This document shows, in pieces, positions 35,421-43,191 of a stretch of DNA of 64,000 nucleotides. The translations under genes and the position numbers were made by a program. The stretch lies in NCBI RefSeq assembly GCF_019039035.1, contig NZ_JAHNZT010000003.1, forward strand, positions 310,001 to 374,000, in the 5' to 3' direction. Positions within the stretch are counted from its first letter, which is position 1. The number at the start of each line of letters is the position of its first letter. Source of the stretch: Citreicoccus inhibens. Its GTDB lineage: Bacteria; Myxococcota; Myxococcia; Myxococcales; Myxococcaceae. Below the pieces are notes generated by a model. The model was given only the letters and a program-made list of their open reading frames with translations, was not told where the DNA came from and searched no databases.

Positions 35421-36710
35421 ATGAAGCTCACGCGGCTGGAGATCCATGGCTACCGCGAGGTCGCACCCGGAACGGTGCTCACGTTCGGGCCCACGCACAA
35501 CCTGGTGCTGGGCGACAACGGCACGGGCCGCACCACGCTGCTGGAGCTCATCTCGCAAGTGCTGCGCGCGGACTTCTCCACGCTGCGCCATGAGCCCTTC
35601 TCGCTCGCGTGGCGCGTGGAGCTGCCCGGCATGACGCTGGACATGGCCGTGCGCAACCTGCCCGCCACGGCTGACGCGGTGAGCGCGCCCGTCGTCCCGC
35701 CGCGCATCGCGCTCGCGCTGCCGGCCTCCGAGCCCGACACCGGGCTGCACCCCTACCTGGAGGCCGACGTCCGCCTCTCCGGGCCCGACACGCGGCTGCG
35801 CGTGCGCGCGGACGCCTCGGGGTTGGGCTGCGAGGTGGATGGCGTGTCCGTCTGGTCTCGCGGCATGCATTGGTCCGTGTTGGATCGCACGGTGTGGACG
35901 CTGCTCTTCATGGGCGCGCAATACATCGACCGCGGCTTGCGCGAGCGGCTGCGCGAACTCCTGCGCCGCACGTTCCTCCTGTCGCCGTCGCGCTTCGACG
36001 AGGCGCTCGGGACGTTCGAGCGCATTGGCACACATCGCTACGCGATGGAGTCGCACGGCGACGACGTGTTCCCCCTGGGGCTGATGGCCCTGCCCACGTG
36101 GCTGCCGGGCTGGCTGCGCCGACAGGTGGAGCGCGAGCCCCCACGCGAGGCCCTGGAGTTCGCGCACCATGAGCTGGAGCGGAACTTCCTGGCGCGGTTC
36201 GTGGAGCTGGCTGGGTTTGCCTCGGGGACGATGCGGGTGGAGGTGCTGGAGCGGCGCGACTACGAGGACGGCGGGAGGCTGGCCTTCGGTCGCTTCGGCT
36301 TCCGCTTCACGCGACGGGATGGCGTCACGCTGAGCCAGGAGCAGCTCGGCTATGGACAGAAGCGGCTCTTGTCCTTCCTGTACTACCTGGACGTGAACGA
36401 GGACTTCGTCATCGCGGACGAGTTGCCCAACGGACTGCATCCCCGTCACGTCGCGACCTGCGTGGACGAACTGGGCGCGCGACAAGCCTTTCTCACCAGC
36501 CAGAACCCGCTGCTGCTCGAACACGTCGCGTTCCGCTCGGCCCAGGAGCTGCGCCGCTCCGTCATCCACTGCGCTGTGGAGCGCGGCTCAGGCCCCGAGC
36601 GCCTGCGCTGGACGCAGCCCGACGCGGACGTGGCCACCCGGCTCTTCCCCGCGTGGTGCGATGCGCCTCATGGTCGCGGCGCGCTGCTGCGTACCCATGG
36701 GCTCGAATGA
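35421..36710 (+). CDS. ABC/SMC-type AAA ATPase with Arg in Walker A
   Basis: 429-aa stand-alone ATPase of the AAA_15/AAA_21 class (RecF/OLD-like head). Walker A reads GDNGTGRTT, with Arg where Lys is usual; a signature-like LGYGQKRLLSF precedes Walker B FVIADELPNGLH, and a D-loop/switch FLTSQNPLLLE follows. There is no TOPRIM nuclease domain, so it is not a full OLD protein. It may be a regulatory or defence ATPase; no effector partner is adjacent. Confidence 0.78.
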   Translation: MKLTRLEIHGYREVAPGTVLTFGPTHNLVLGDNGTGRTTLLELISQVLRADFSTLRHEPFSLAWRVELPGMTLDMAVRNLPATADAVSAPVVPPRIALALPASEPDTGLHPYLEADVRLSGPDTRLRVRADASGLGCEVDGVSVWSRGMHWSVLDRTVWTLLFMGAQYIDRGLRERLRELLRRTFLLSPSRFDEALGTFERIGTHRYAMESHGDDVFPLGLMALPTWLPGWLRRQVEREPPREALEFAHHELERNFLARFVELAGFASGTMRVEVLERRDYEDGGRLAFGRFGFRFTRRDGVTLSQEQLGYGQKRLLSFLYYLDVNEDFVIADELPNGLHPRHVATCVDELGARQAFLTSQNPLLLEHVAFRSAQELRRSVIHCAVERGSGPERLRWTQPDADVATRLFPAWCDAPHGRGALLRTHGLE

Positions 36711-36754
36711 GTGGAGCGGCTCGCGCCCGTGAGCGGGGTGCGGCGCGAAGTCGA

Positions 36755-37123
36755 TCACCACTTCATGATGCCCACGAGGACCGAACCCCACAGTCCGAGC
36801 GCCGCGAGCGCACCCACCGCAAGCGCGATCCATCCCATTCGCATGCGCTGGTGAGGCGTGCGCCCCCAGAGACAGAACAGCCCAACGACCGTGCCCAGGA
36901 ACGCGCCGGTGGGAGTGCCCAGGACCAATCCCATCACGCCGGGGAGTCCATGGGGATCCGAGTCGATGGCCTTGTCGATCACCACGCCCAGCGTGAGCCC
37001 GACCGCGCCACCGGCGAGGAGGAACGCGACGAGGAGGAACGCGGCGCTCGCCAACGGATGGCCTGTCGAGGTGTCCGAGGAGAAAAGAGGGGCGCCTGGA
37101 GGGGTCGCGGGCTCAGTGGGCAT
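36755..37123 (-). CDS. small membrane protein
   Basis: 122-aa protein with three hydrophobic helices (AAFLLVAFLLAGGAVGLTLG; GVMGLVLGTPTGAFLGTVVG; WIALAVGALAALGLWGSV). Start taken at ATG 37123 (MPTEPATPP); ribosome site is weak. It is divergent from the WYL regulator by about 90 nt and might be its target. No family recognised. Confidence 0.6.
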   Translation of the reverse strand: MPTEPATPPGAPLFSSDTSTGHPLASAAFLLVAFLLAGGAVGLTLGVVIDKAIDSDPHGLPGVMGLVLGTPTGAFLGTVVGLFCLWGRTPHQRMRMGWIALAVGALAALGLWGSVLVGIMKW

Positions 37124-37214
37124 GGGTGTGAACGCTCGTGAGGACAGAGGACAGACAGCGCCGCGTGTCGAGACACTACCCCAAGGAGCCGAAATCGGCG
37201 CTACGGTGCCCACC

Positions 37215-37904
37215 GTGTCTCGCGCGGAACGACTGCTCGACCTGCTTCAACACCTCCGACGACAGCGAGGCCCCGTCAGCGGATCCACTCTGGCGGAGGA
37301 GTTGGGCATCAGCCTGCGCACGCTCTACCGGGACATCGCCAGCCTCCAGGCCCAGGGCGCGCGCATCGAGGGAGAGCCCGGCTTCGGCTACGTCCTGCGC
37401 CCGGGCTTCACGCTGCCCCCGTTGATGTTCTCCGAGGAGGAGCTGGAGGCGCTGGTGCTCGGCTCGCGCTGGGTGGCGCACCGCGCGGATGGACGGCTGG
37501 GACGCGCGGCCAGCGACGCCCTCGCCAAGATTGCCGCCGTGCTGCCCACGGACCTGCGCGAGGAACTGGAGTCCACGACCCTGCTCGTGGGCCCGGGCGA
37601 CCCCATCATCGCGGGAGACATCGACCTGGGCGCCCTGCGTCGAGCCATCCGCGAGGAGCGCAAGGTCGTCATCTCCTACCGAGACAAGACAGACACTGCG
37701 AGCACCCGGACCCTCTGGCCCTTCGCCGTGGGCTTCTTCGACCGCGTGCGAGTCATTGTCGCGTGGTGCGAGCTGCGCGATGGCTTTCGCCACTTCCGCG
37801 TGGACCGCATCAGCGCCCTGGAGACCACCGACACGCGCTACCCCCGGTCCCGCCGGGAACTCCTGCGCACCTGGTTCGAGTCCGAGCGCATCCCACCCCA
37901 GTAG
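37215..37904 (+). CDS. YafY-type WYL-domain transcriptional regulator
   Basis: 229-aa DNA-binding regulator. An N-terminal helix-turn-helix (HTH_11; LAEELGISLRTLYRDIASLQ) is followed by a WYL ligand-binding domain (VVISYRDKTDTASTRTLWPF ... RVIVAWCELRDGFRHFRVDR). GTG at 37215 gives the usual family start (MSRAERLLDLLQ). Its last 60 codons and 27 nt of 3' flank are duplicated at 41891-42097, so the locus was the target of an insertion. The regulated genes are probably the VOC/EVE pair now 4 kb away. Confidence 0.88.
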   Translation: MSRAERLLDLLQHLRRQRGPVSGSTLAEELGISLRTLYRDIASLQAQGARIEGEPGFGYVLRPGFTLPPLMFSEEELEALVLGSRWVAHRADGRLGRAASDALAKIAAVLPTDLREELESTTLLVGPGDPIIAGDIDLGALRRAIREERKVVISYRDKTDTASTRTLWPFAVGFFDRVRVIVAWCELRDGFRHFRVDRISALETTDTRYPRSRRELLRTWFESERIPPQ

Positions 37905-37931
37905 CCCTGCGCCCTGCTGACAGAAACTGAC
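37725..37931 (+). repeat. direct repeat, left copy (3' end of WYL regulator)
   Basis: 207 bp matching 41891-42097 with about 12 mismatches (about 94% identity). It covers the last 60 codons, the TAG and the 3' flank through CTGACAGAAACTGAC. It borders the left edge of the effector cassette. Confidence 0.92.
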
Positions 37932-37970
37932 TGCTGTGACCTCCGAGGAGCACGTCCGCAAGCGCGCGCC

Positions 37971-38687
37971 TCAGAGCAAGTCGAGGGTGACATACCCCGA
38001 CGTTGTCTCGCGAATCCTGGCCTCCTCGCCCCAAGCGGACACCAGAGCCTGCCGCGAGAGCAACTCCCTGGAGATACCGTTGTACATGCCGACGTCATCC
38101 CTGGACGGCATCTTTATCTCATCTGCCGATCTTGCAGCTCGATTACGCTCCGGCCAGCTCAAGAGCCGCTGCGCGAATTCTCTGGGCTCAACCGGCACCA
38201 ACGGTCCTTCGTTGTCATTATAGACAATGAATGCCGAGGCGCGCGTCGCACTTGCGAGGGACAAGCAGAGATGGATAAGCGACTGCTTAGGGTCAGCTTC
38301 AGCGTTCGCTTGCGCGACATCCGGATAGAGATTCCGATCGAGCAGGGTCCCAAAACTCACGGAGAGGCATGGAGTGCCTCGAAAACTAGGCGGGTACCGA
38401 TACAAGCTGACCCGACTGTGGAGTTCGAGCGAATGGCTCCAAAGGCTGCAATCGAGTACCAACCCTAGGTTCAAGCGGACAAAATCCTCCAGACTGAACT
38501 GGCTCTCATCGAATGCCTCTCCGGTCGCCCAATCATCGTCGTGTTCAAGGTACTCGAGTCCTGCCAAACAGCTTTGGGGGTCATCCAGTCCAAAACTCGC
38601 ACAGAGACACTCGACGACACGCGTCCACAAGTCGACCATGTCGCAATCTACCGGCGAATAATCTATATTGATGCTGCGGCCTGACAT
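37971..38687 (-). CDS. putative immunity protein of the PAAR-like effector
   Basis: 238-aa soluble acidic protein (MSGRSINIDYSPVDCDMVDL...). ATG at 38687 is 1 nt after the effector's stop and has AGGAGC upstream within the effector's last codons, so the two are tightly coupled. Its GC content is clearly below that of the flanking chromosome. I recognise no family. Immunity function is inferred purely from its position after a toxin-like gene. The gene ends about 40 nt from the duplicated WYL regulator end. Confidence 0.65.
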   Translation of the reverse strand: MSGRSINIDYSPVDCDMVDLWTRVVECLCASFGLDDPQSCLAGLEYLEHDDDWATGEAFDESQFSLEDFVRLNLGLVLDCSLWSHSLELHSRVSLYRYPPSFRGTPCLSVSFGTLLDRNLYPDVAQANAEADPKQSLIHLCLSLASATRASAFIVYNDNEGPLVPVEPREFAQRLLSWPERNRAARSADEIKMPSRDDVGMYNGISRELLSRQALVSAWGEEARIRETTSGYVTLDLL

Positions 38688-38688
38688 C

Positions 38689-39696
38689 TCAGTGCTCCTG
38701 GATGACGCGGTCGTAACCTGCGCCCTTGTTGGTCATCTTACGCCCGCCGGACCTGACGAAGCGCTTCAGCGCCTCGCCGCGCTGTTTCCCGTCACCTGGG
38801 ACTGCGAGGTGAACGACCGTGCCAAAGGGTGCCACCAGGGGGTCTCGTGCCAGTTCTCTTTCTTTGTAGAACTGGCCGACTTTGACAGCCTGGCCGCTCT
38901 CCTTCACTTCCTTGTACGTTCCATTCGCGGTGACGACATCGAATTCTGCGAGGATCTTGCCGCACACCGAACAGCACACCTTGACAGAGACTTCCTTGGC
39001 CTTGGTATCTCGCGCGACTCTGGCTTCGAAGCGCTTGTCCTTTGCCCCGTCTCGAGTATGCGCCGCTCTACGCTTGAGGTCGGCGCTTCTGGCCATATCC
39101 ACCTCCTGCATCGCCTCAATCATCTTCTCGTCCGCGAGCTTGTCGAGCCGATTGGCCTCATCATCCAGGCTTTTGGCAAGCTCTTCCGATGAACGCGTCT
39201 CCGTACCAAGGGCAGGCTCGCGCCGAATCTGCGGGTGGGTACACGACCCGGCCACCATCTTCGCAGCCTGCATCTCACCCGCCATGGTCGCCGCGTTCGG
39301 CGGGCTACCACCCGGGCCGCAGTTGTTGAGCATCGGGTCACCGAGGAGCTGTACATTCTTTCCCTCGATTTTGACGCTCATCGACCCCGGACCGACGAAC
39401 CTCGTCGGCCCCTGGGTGTTCGCCGAAACCATCCCACCGCCGGTCCCCTTGCTGGCAATGTCTCCCTGAGAACCGAAGCTGGCGCCCTGGATCGCGACTG
39501 CGTGGCCATCAATCGTGACACTCTTTGAGTAGCCCTTCGGTGAGTCATTGCTTCGCCCTACATTCGGCAGTGGGGTCGGCACGAACGGCGCGGGAGGCCC
39601 CGGCATCTTGCAGACATTCGGGAGCGTGGCCGCAGCAACGCCATCGCTCCCCAACGTGACAGGAGTCTTGGGCGGATGAATCGCGACAGTCGACAT
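38689..39696 (-). CDS. DUF4150 PAAR-like T6SS effector with probable nuclease C-terminus
   Basis: 335-aa protein. Residues about 1-130 are a DUF4150/Tox-PAAR-like domain (PNVCKMPGPPAPFVPTPLPN ... SVTIDGHAVAIQGASF ... VQLLGDPMLNNCG), which tips the type VI secretion spike. A charged helical linker (residues 160-225) leads to a C-terminal domain with VCCSVCGKILAEFDVV and YKEVKESG: Asp then E-x-K spacing fits a PD-(D/E)XK nuclease, preceded by a Cys cluster. ATG at 39696 has GAGGA upstream. The toxin activity is inferred. Confidence 0.8.
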   Translation of the reverse strand: MSTVAIHPPKTPVTLGSDGVAAATLPNVCKMPGPPAPFVPTPLPNVGRSNDSPKGYSKSVTIDGHAVAIQGASFGSQGDIASKGTGGGMVSANTQGPTRFVGPGSMSVKIEGKNVQLLGDPMLNNCGPGGSPPNAATMAGEMQAAKMVAGSCTHPQIRREPALGTETRSSEELAKSLDDEANRLDKLADEKMIEAMQEVDMARSADLKRRAAHTRDGAKDKRFEARVARDTKAKEVSVKVCCSVCGKILAEFDVVTANGTYKEVKESGQAVKVGQFYKERELARDPLVAPFGTVVHLAVPGDGKQRGEALKRFVRSGGRKMTNKGAGYDRVIQEH

Positions 39697-39710
39697 TCAG
39701 ATTTCCTCGT

Positions 39711-40754
39711 TCACACTGGACTCTCGAGCAGCAACGCCCCGCGCAAGCCATCCCCGCTGCTGGCCACTACGACCGCGCGGGGGCCACGCGCATAGCGGCG
39801 AACGAAAGATTGTACGGCGAGCACACTCCCGAGGACTCCGGAGGCCGCACCCACATCACCCCAACATCCAGCGGGAGCGTGATACCCCGGGGACTTCCAG
39901 ACGGATGGGGCGCGGAGCAGCGCGAAGCCCCACTCCTCACTACGAAACCTCTCACCGTTGATGTCACTGTACACAGTATCGATGGCGTCTCGCGGAAGTT
40001 CGAGAGCACTGACCGCCCTCTGAATGGACTCACTCAACGCGACACCCAGGGGATTGCCATCAGAATGAGCAGCGGGCTGTTCCTGCGCGGTACCAACACC
40101 CCGGATATGAGCGAGGCCGTGGAGGCACAGACGCGAGCAGAGTCCAGCGTTTGCAAGAACCAAACATCCAGCGGCCTCTCCTGGCGTGAAGCCGTCGCGA
40201 GCGCCGTTACGAACGAGCCGACGGGTGCTGCCAAGCCAGTGGAGCGTCTCGGCCTCATGGTAACTATCAACCCCAGCAACCACGAAAAGCGTATCTTCAT
40301 TTCCCCGCATGTCCTGCACTGCACTCTCGACCGCGCGAATTGCTCCGGCATGTCCGCGGCCCGCGAGCGTCACCCGCATTGATGGCGGCGAACGCCAGCG
40401 CGCACGTAGCGAATCAAGCATCCCATTTGCATCGCTTTCCGAAAAGCCAGGACGCGACTCGGGAAGGGCAAGATACAAGGCGAGCTGCCGGACACGAGGC
40501 ATGGCCGCTGATAGCTTGGTGACAACCTCCGCGAGAGCGCTCTCCGCCAGGACCACCATGCGGTCCCGCGCACCGAGTTGCGGATCGAGCAGGCCGTCTG
40601 ACGCGAAGACAAGCGGTTCGCCACTCGCGTCCACCAGGATTGGGTGCTCACGGACTCGGCTGATCTGGGCACGAACCGCGGCAGCGGAGCTCTCTGCGGA
40701 GAGCCCAACCGGGGTGCGTGCCCCCACCGCGACGACGTCGACCTTCGTGTTCAC
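39711..40754 (-). CDS. thiolase-like (beta-ketoacyl synthase-like) protein of T6SS cassette
   Basis: 347-aa protein with a beta-ketoacyl synthase/thiolase-like fold (VVAVGARTPVGLSAESSA at the start, VVAGVDSYHEAETLHWLG, FTPGEAAGCLVLANAG, GDVGAASGVLGSVLA). Proteins of this kind are often encoded between DUF2169 and DUF4150 genes; their function there is not established. The GTG start at 40754 overlaps the DUF2169 stop (GTGA). The usual active Cys is not evident (VDSYHEA where C would be), so it may be non-catalytic. Confidence 0.78.
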   Translation of the reverse strand: MNTKVDVVAVGARTPVGLSAESSAAAVRAQISRVREHPILVDASGEPLVFASDGLLDPQLGARDRMVVLAESALAEVVTKLSAAMPRVRQLALYLALPESRPGFSESDANGMLDSLRARWRSPPSMRVTLAGRGHAGAIRAVESAVQDMRGNEDTLFVVAGVDSYHEAETLHWLGSTRRLVRNGARDGFTPGEAAGCLVLANAGLCSRLCLHGLAHIRGVGTAQEQPAAHSDGNPLGVALSESIQRAVSALELPRDAIDTVYSDINGERFRSEEWGFALLRAPSVWKSPGYHAPAGCWGDVGAASGVLGSVLAVQSFVRRYARGPRAVVVASSGDGLRGALLLESPV

Positions 40755-41761
40755 AGAGCACCCTCTCTCTCCACGATCTCGGTCTCGTCGAGATAGTCGA
40801 CTTCCTGGGCGGCGACACGAAGCGCGGTCTGCCACACGACCAGGAGACGGTGCTCTTCGGGTTCGACAATGACCGTCACCATCTGGCCAGCATGCTCGCG
40901 ACGACGAGCGCCAAAACGGCTCCGAAAAGAGAGGACAATCGTCGGCAGTCGCAGCCGGAGAACACCCTCCGGCGTCATGTGAACCAGTTCGATCAGCTCT
41001 CCGCCGACAAGATATCGGTGAAGACATTGATCCATGGGAGCGGAGCGCGCGAAGGCAGGGTCATAATCCTCCGGAAGCAGTGGCCGCTTCGTTCGAGCCC
41101 AACGTTCGTCATATGTCCCTGCCAGGTTGCGACGTGGAACCCAGGAGCGATCAATCGCACCGAACCCTGCCGGCCCCATCACCGCAGCATCACCTTGAAG
41201 GTACTCGAGGCAATGAGCCGGCTGGTCAACGAGACTCGCCGACTTCACGGCGAGACCGCGCCCAATCGGATTGCGCTCATCCATGCGATGTTTTCGTGAA
41301 TCCGGGTCCGAAAAGTCCTGCCCGCCAAATGCCCACTCATACCGGATCTGCCGCGAGGAGAATGGACGAGGCGGAGACAGGTTCAACCCGAATACGCCTC
41401 GGCGATAGAAACGCTCCCCATGGACCAGCAGCCGCTTGTCCAATCCGCCCACCCGCAATGCGACCGGCACGGCTGCCGCAGGCTTGCCGCCAGGGGCATG
41501 GGCGTGGGCATTGACCAGAACGTCGGTGCCCGGCTTGGCTGCGAGAAGATCAGAATCGTACCGCAGACTCGAGGCCCCCGGCTCGCCGTAGTACTCGGGA
41601 ACCAGAACAGGCAACATCTGCTCATCCGCGAGCTTGAGCTTCCCAGTAGGGAGTACATCGAAGGTTGCCTTGACGGCGACTACCCACCAATGAGCGCCAT
41701 CGCGATCCCGCGTCCAGTTCCGCTCAGCAGCGTAGGCCGTGCGATTCTTCAGACACCACAT
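40751..41761 (-). CDS. DUF2169 protein (T6SS effector-associated)
   Basis: 336-aa DUF2169 protein. The family start is MWCLKNRTAYAAERNWTRDR, with VVAVKATFDVLPTG and YEWAFGGQDFSDPDSR as other conserved blocks. It is regularly found beside DUF4150 PAAR-like proteins and thought to assist effector loading. I chose ATG at 41761 because the family begins there; the frame is open 12 codons further. A short remnant of another gene lies just upstream. Confidence 0.82.
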   Translation of the reverse strand: MWCLKNRTAYAAERNWTRDRDGAHWWVVAVKATFDVLPTGKLKLADEQMLPVLVPEYYGEPGASSLRYDSDLLAAKPGTDVLVNAHAHAPGGKPAAAVPVALRVGGLDKRLLVHGERFYRRGVFGLNLSPPRPFSSRQIRYEWAFGGQDFSDPDSRKHRMDERNPIGRGLAVKSASLVDQPAHCLEYLQGDAAVMGPAGFGAIDRSWVPRRNLAGTYDERWARTKRPLLPEDYDPAFARSAPMDQCLHRYLVGGELIELVHMTPEGVLRLRLPTIVLSFRSRFGARRREHAGQMVTVIVEPEEHRLLVVWQTALRVAAQEVDYLDETEIVEREGAL

Positions 41762-41812
41762 AGTGCGCTCAAGCCCAGATTCGGCCTCGGCTTGCAATGA
41801 TAGGTCACTCCA

Positions 41813-41890
41813 TCAGCCACCCGCCGAACTCAAAGTGCCAAGGGCAGCAAAGCCCTCCTGGTGTGTTGGGGATAAGACAGCTTCAGCCGG
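41813..41890 (-). pseudogene. C-terminal remnant of an upstream cassette gene
   Basis: About 25 codons, PAEAVLSPTHQEGFAALG and on to a TGA at 41813, look protein-like and end just before the DUF2169 region. Their 5' side runs into the duplicated WYL fragment at 41891, so the original gene is cut. It could be the end of a spike or adaptor gene; too short to identify. Confidence 0.35.
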
Positions 41891-42097
41891 GTCGTGGGTT
41901 TCTTCGACCGCGTGCGAGTCATTGTTGCGTGGTGCGAGCTGCGCGACGGCTTCCGCCACTTCCGGGTCGACCGCATCAGCGCCCTGGAGACCACCGACAC
42001 GCGCTACCCCCGGTCCCGCCGGGAACTCCTGCGCTCCTGGTTCGAGTCCGAGCGCATCCCACCCCGGTAGCCACGCGCGCTGCTGACAGAAACTGAC
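41891..42097 (+). repeat. direct repeat, right copy; truncated WYL regulator 3' fragment
   Basis: This is the second copy of 37725-37931. It reads VVGFFDRVRVIVAWCELRD through SERIPPR and TAG at 42068-42070, with no start or HTH domain, so it is a dead regulator fragment. Differences from the left copy are mostly synonymous, suggesting divergence between two strains' alleles, not a recent copy. Confidence 0.9.
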
Positions 42098-42189
42098 AGC
42101 ACCGTCCCCTATGAGTCGTTTCACCGAACGCGGCGAACCCGCCTCGGACGACGGGGCCTTTCCCGTCGAGCCCTTCGGAAAACAAGCTC

Positions 42190-42561
42190 ATGGCCACGCC
42201 CAACTTCATCCTCCTCTACGTCGACAACCCCACCGCCAGCGCCGCCTTCTACGCGAGCCTCCTGGGCCAGCCGCCCGTCGAGGCCTCCCCCACCTTCGCC
42301 ATGTTCGCCCTGCCCTCCGGCTACATGCTGGGCCTCTGGGCCAGGCACACCGTGGCGCCCGCCGCCCAAGGCGCGGTGAGCGGCAGCGAGCTGGCCTTCA
42401 CCGTCCCGGACGCCGACACCGTTCGTGCGTGGTACGCGGACTGGAAGGGCCGGGGACTCCCCATCGCCCAGGCGCCCACCGAGATGGACTTCGGCCACAC
42501 CTTCGTCGCGCTCGACCCGGACGGGCACCGCCTGCGCGTCTTCGCGCCGGGGGCGCCGTGA
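42190..42561 (+). CDS. VOC (glyoxalase/bleomycin resistance) family protein
   Basis: 123-aa VOC-fold protein ([20 protein letters not shown] ... [13 protein letters not shown] ... [17 protein letters not shown]). Metal ligands are not fully conserved, so it may bind a ligand and not catalyse. ATG at 42190 follows GGAAAAC. It overlaps the next gene by 4 bp (GTGA) and originally followed the WYL regulator directly, making it a likely target of that regulator. Confidence 0.85.
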   Translation: MATPNFILLYVDNPTASAAFYASLLGQPPVEASPTFAMFALPSGYMLGLWARHTVAPAAQGAVSGSELAFTVPDADTVRAWYADWKGRGLPIAQAPTEMDFGHTFVALDPDGHRLRVFAPGAP

Positions 42562-43049
42562 GTCAGGGCTGGCTGGCGGTGGCCTCCGAGGAGCACGTCC
42601 TCCGAGGCCGACAGGGCGGCTTCATGCAGGTCTGCCATGGCAAGGGAGCACCGCTGCGACGCATCCATCCAGGAGACCGGGTGGTCTATTACTCGCCGAC
42701 GGCGACGTTCCAGGGAAAGGACACGCTCCAAGCCTTCACGGCGCTCGGCATCGTGAAGACAGGCGAGCCCTACCGCTTCGACATGGGCGGCGGCTTCATC
42801 CCCTTCCGCCGAGACGTGAACTGGGTGGAGGCGACCAGAGCACACATCCGCCCGCTCTTGGATGTCTTGGATTTCTCAGCGGGCGTGCGCAACTGGGGCT
42901 ACCGCCTGCGCGGCGGCTTGATTCCTCTCAGCGAGCACGACCTGGCGCTCATCTCCTCCGCGATGGGAGTGATGACTCAGGGCCGCGTGAGCGCGTTCTC
43001 GGCGAGCGCCTGGACGGAGAAGACCGCGAGGAGCTGTTCCGTCAGGTAA
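42558..43049 (+). CDS. EVE domain-containing protein
   Basis: 163-aa EVE-domain protein, a PUA-like fold that in other families reads modified bases. Conserved blocks: [33 protein letters not shown] and [11 protein letters not shown] at 42558 overlaps the VOC stop. An 18-bp piece of its 5' coding region (CCTCCGAGGAGCACGTCC) also occurs at 37940-37957 at the left edge of the effector cassette. Confidence 0.83.
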   Translation: MSQGWLAVASEEHVLRGRQGGFMQVCHGKGAPLRRIHPGDRVVYYSPTATFQGKDTLQAFTALGIVKTGEPYRFDMGGGFIPFRRDVNWVEATRAHIRPLLDVLDFSAGVRNWGYRLRGGLIPLSEHDLALISSAMGVMTQGRVSAFSASAWTEKTARSCSVR

Positions 43050-43191
43050 TACCAGACCAGCACAGCAGCGAGGGCTCCACCAGGGAGCCCGTTGCCAATC
43101 CCCTGGAGGTCACGGGAATCCGCGGCACCACCACCATGCAGGCCCCGGCCCGCGCCCTCCTCCACGCCGAAGGAGGACGCTTGAGGCGCGA

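Noticed and set aside
38668-39192. 174-codon plus-strand frame inside the effector gene
   Set aside because: Antisense to the effector's nuclease-like region; no ribosome site and no domain.
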